From Pseudomonadota bacterium (GTDB lineage Bacteria > Pseudomonadota > Alphaproteobacteria > Rhizobiales > Rhizobiaceae): 14,183 nucleotides of DNA. The stretch's first letter is position 1; every line of letters starts with the position of its first letter. The stretch spans positions 1 through 14,183 of the forward strand of contig JAFAGL010000214.1 in the NCBI GenBank assembly GCA_023422735.1, read 5' to 3'. Of this stretch, positions 12,643 through 14,183 are shown piece after piece. A program made the translations under genes and the position numbers. The notes under the pieces were generated by a model, which searched no databases, was not told the DNA's origin, and was given only the letters and a program-made list of their open reading frames with translations.

Positions 12643-13749
12643 TCAGCAGACATAGTTTCGGCTCGACCGGATTGGGAAACCCGATAGCGGAACGCCTGTT
12701 GTCGTCACCGCTAAAGCCTTGAAAAGCTCGCCCATCTGTTCGGGTGCGGCCAATCGTTCGACCGCATCCCGCAATTCATTTCGACCCGCCTCGTTTAACG
12801 GTGCTCCGAGCTGGCCCGCGCGCTCCAAAAGCCCCAGCGACAAGAGAAACTCACCTTGTGTTGTGAGTTCTGCGTTCAATCCGCGCGCTTTCGCGACGTG
12901 CGAAAGCGCCGCAAAATCCACATGGCTTGTCAGATCCGCTTCCCCCGGTGCGGCAAACACATCGTCGAAAGCATGCTTGCGCAGGGCTTGAAGCGTGTCG
13001 CCAAACCCGCTTTCCAGATGCCCATAATCGATAAAAAGCGCTGCACCGCCATGTTCGCCGAGATGATCTGCGACCTTTTCCATGATGGCGGTTCGGGCGG
13101 GCGCGACCTCAAACAGCGTGTTGATGGGCGCCGTTCCTGATTTGGGCGGCAACAAGGCCGGGGAAAGAGAGGCGGCGCCGGCAACAAAGATCAGGTCGCC
13201 CTTTTCATCGAGCGCGACCATGCGTTCGCACCATCCGGCATCGGTTTTCACATATTGATGCACGGGAAGCGCATCAAACAATTCATTGCCAACGAGGAGC
13301 AGGGACTGCCGGGGGAGCGTGTCTAGCGCATCATGCCATTCCGGATCGACCGGCAGTGCACCGAGCGTCTTTCTCTGGATCTCGCGCAGGCGCGGGCTTG
13401 TTTCGATCAGCGCTATCGACGCGTTTTCAAGAAAGCGCGGAGCAATCTTGCTCACTGTTCGCAAGACATCCTTCATCAGTGTGCCCCGTCCGGGACCGAT
13501 CTCCGCAAGCGTGAACGGGAAAGGTTCACCCAAAGCTTGCCAGGTAGACAGAAGCCAGGCGCCGATCAGCTCGCCGAACATCTGGCTGACTTCGGGCGCG
13601 GTTGTGAAATCGCCGCTTTGGCCAAAAGGCTCGCGGGTCGTGTAATAGCCATTCTGCGGGTCGAACAGGCAGGTGGCCATGTAATCTGCGACGCTGATCG
13701 GTCCTTGTGCCGCGATCAGCTCGCATATCCGCTTTTTTAACGGCGTCAT
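12643..13749 (-). CDS. SAM-dependent methyltransferase, MidA/NDUFAF7 family
   Basis: This 368-residue class I methyltransferase belongs to the MidA (DUF185) family. The mitochondrial member NDUFAF7 dimethylates an arginine of complex I subunit NDUFS2 during assembly; a similar role in an alphaproteobacterium is plausible but inferred. Motifs: ISVADYMATCLFDPQNGYY (18-36), GDFTTAPEVSQMFGELIGAW (46-65), the SAM-binding EIGPGRGTLMKDVLR (83-97), GNELFDALPVHQY (154-166), FIDYGH (239-244) and DLTSHVDF (272-279). The ATG at 13749 gives the expected N-terminus (MTPLKKRI) and overlaps the lgt stop by four bases (ATGA). A longer in-frame reading to 13983 overlaps lgt and has no family character, so it is rejected. 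Coupling to lgt suggests co-translation; pgeF follows after 133 bp. Confidence 0.93.
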   Translation of the reverse strand: MTPLKKRICELIAAQGPISVADYMATCLFDPQNGYYTTREPFGQSGDFTTAPEVSQMFGELIGAWLLSTWQALGEPFPFTLAEIGPGRGTLMKDVLRTVSKIAPRFLENASIALIETSPRLREIQRKTLGALPVDPEWHDALDTLPRQSLLLVGNELFDALPVHQYVKTDAGWCERMVALDEKGDLIFVAGAASLSPALLPPKSGTAPINTLFEVAPARTAIMEKVADHLGEHGGAALFIDYGHLESGFGDTLQALRKHAFDDVFAAPGEADLTSHVDFAALSHVAKARGLNAELTTQGEFLLSLGLLERAGQLGAPLNEAGRNELRDAVERLAAPEQMGELFKALAVTTTGVPLSGFPIRSSRNYVC

Positions 13750-14183
13750 TTCGGCCGGAAATGTCGGGGCAGGATGAACATGGCCCACAGGCCGACCAGA
13801 ACCATGGGTACCGACAGGATCATGCCGCGGGTCAACCAATCTGTACCAAGCTGATATCCGAGTTGCGCATCGGGGACGCGATAAAATTCCACGATAATAC
13901 GGCTGACGCCATAACCTGCAATGAACCCACCGCCGATAAAGCCTGGCGATTTCAACTTGCGCCAAACATAGATCAGCGCCCACAAAAAGAAGAAGAGAGC
14001 CAAGCCTTCAAGGGCTGCCTCGTAAAGCTGGCTCGGATGTCGCGGCTCTGGGCCAGCCGCCGGGAAGATCACGGCCCAGGGCACGTCTGTCGGACGCCCC
14101 CAAAGCTCCTGATTGATAAAATTCGCTACTCGAACCAGTCCGATGCCGATGGGTGCGACGGCCGCCACCGTGTCGAGCAGGCT
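13746..14183 (-). CDS. lgt: Prolipoprotein diacylglyceryl transferase (partial, 5' end outside window)
   Basis: Lgt transfers diacylglycerol from phosphatidylglycerol to the lipobox Cys of prolipoproteins in the inner membrane, the first step of lipoprotein maturation. The window holds the last 145 codons; the frame is open to the edge, so the N-terminal half lies to the right. Visible are the Lgt signature VAPIGIGLVRVANFINQELWGRPTDVPWAVIFP, in which the conserved Arg and Asn of the GRxxNFINxE motif are kept (the usual Gly before the Arg is Val here), then PRHPSQLYEAALEG, several membrane helices, and FIAGYGVSRIIVEFYRVPD, which holds the conserved Arg of the later motif. The stop overlaps the midA start (ATGA at 13746-13749). 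An apparent GTG start at 14168 is internal. The window also encodes one putative lipoprotein substrate (9636-10472). Confidence 0.96.
   Translation of the reverse strand, partial: SLLDTVAAVAPIGIGLVRVANFINQELWGRPTDVPWAVIFPAAGPEPRHPSQLYEAALEGLALFFFLWALIYVWRKLKSPGFIGGGFIAGYGVSRIIVEFYRVPDAQLGYQLGTDWLTRGMILSVPMVLVGLWAMFILPRHFRPK

Noticed and set aside
13750..13983. 78-residue N-terminal extension of the MidA-like protein
   Set aside because: It overlaps lgt out of frame and matches no family; the ATG at 13749 gives the expected N-terminus and an ATGA overlap.
1..14183. A novel defence, mobile or biosynthetic system
   Set aside because: Every larger gene except the lipoprotein belongs to a recognised core or accessory family. 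No repeats, integrase, toxin-antitoxin pair, phage gene or biosynthetic cluster could be seen.

Overview
The window looks like core chromosome of an alphaproteobacterium in the Rhizobiales (Hyphomicrobiales), most likely Brucellaceae (Brucella/Ochrobactrum-like). This rests on the gene order, the CTC-type L25 with a long acidic tail, the tail-extended Pth, the HemF/YchF/Prs sequences, and the moderately high GC content. No database search was possible, so the genus is an inference.

Layout. At the far left, a small uncertain plus-strand ORF overlaps antisense with the 3' end of hemF (minus strand; aerobic coproporphyrinogen III oxidase). Divergent from hemF is an 85-aa conserved-looking hypothetical gene with its own promoter-like sequence. 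It ends 2 bp from the end of a long minus-strand cluster. In transcription order that cluster is rplY (L25/CTC), pth, an exoD-family membrane protein, ychF, and two overlapping MaoC-like hydratase genes. A promoter-like sequence and a stable leader hairpin precede rplY, so this is probably a translation-centred transcription unit with two hydratases at its end.

The middle holds a small accessory-type module: an Fsr-like MFS drug exporter (minus) divergent from an AraC-family regulator (plus). The regulator converges on a glyoxalase/bleomycin-resistance-type gene. Next come prs (PRPP synthetase) with its own promoter-like sequence, and an unrecognised lipoprotein with a lipobox.

The right part is another tightly packed minus-strand unit: lgt (cut by the window edge), then midA (NDUFAF7-like SAM methyltransferase, ATGA overlap), then 133 bp with a perfect palindrome, then pgeF (laccase-domain peptidoglycan editing factor), then an M24-fold protein (TGATG overlap). 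The M24 protein appears to have lost all the usual metal ligands.

I see no rRNA, tRNA, insertion sequence, CRISPR array, phage gene or attachment site, and no gene-free stretch over 300 bp. I found no convincing novel system. The items most worth a second look are the degenerate M24 protein, the palindrome before pgeF, the rplY leader, the possible masking of the exoD ribosome binding site, and the small ORF antisense to hemF.
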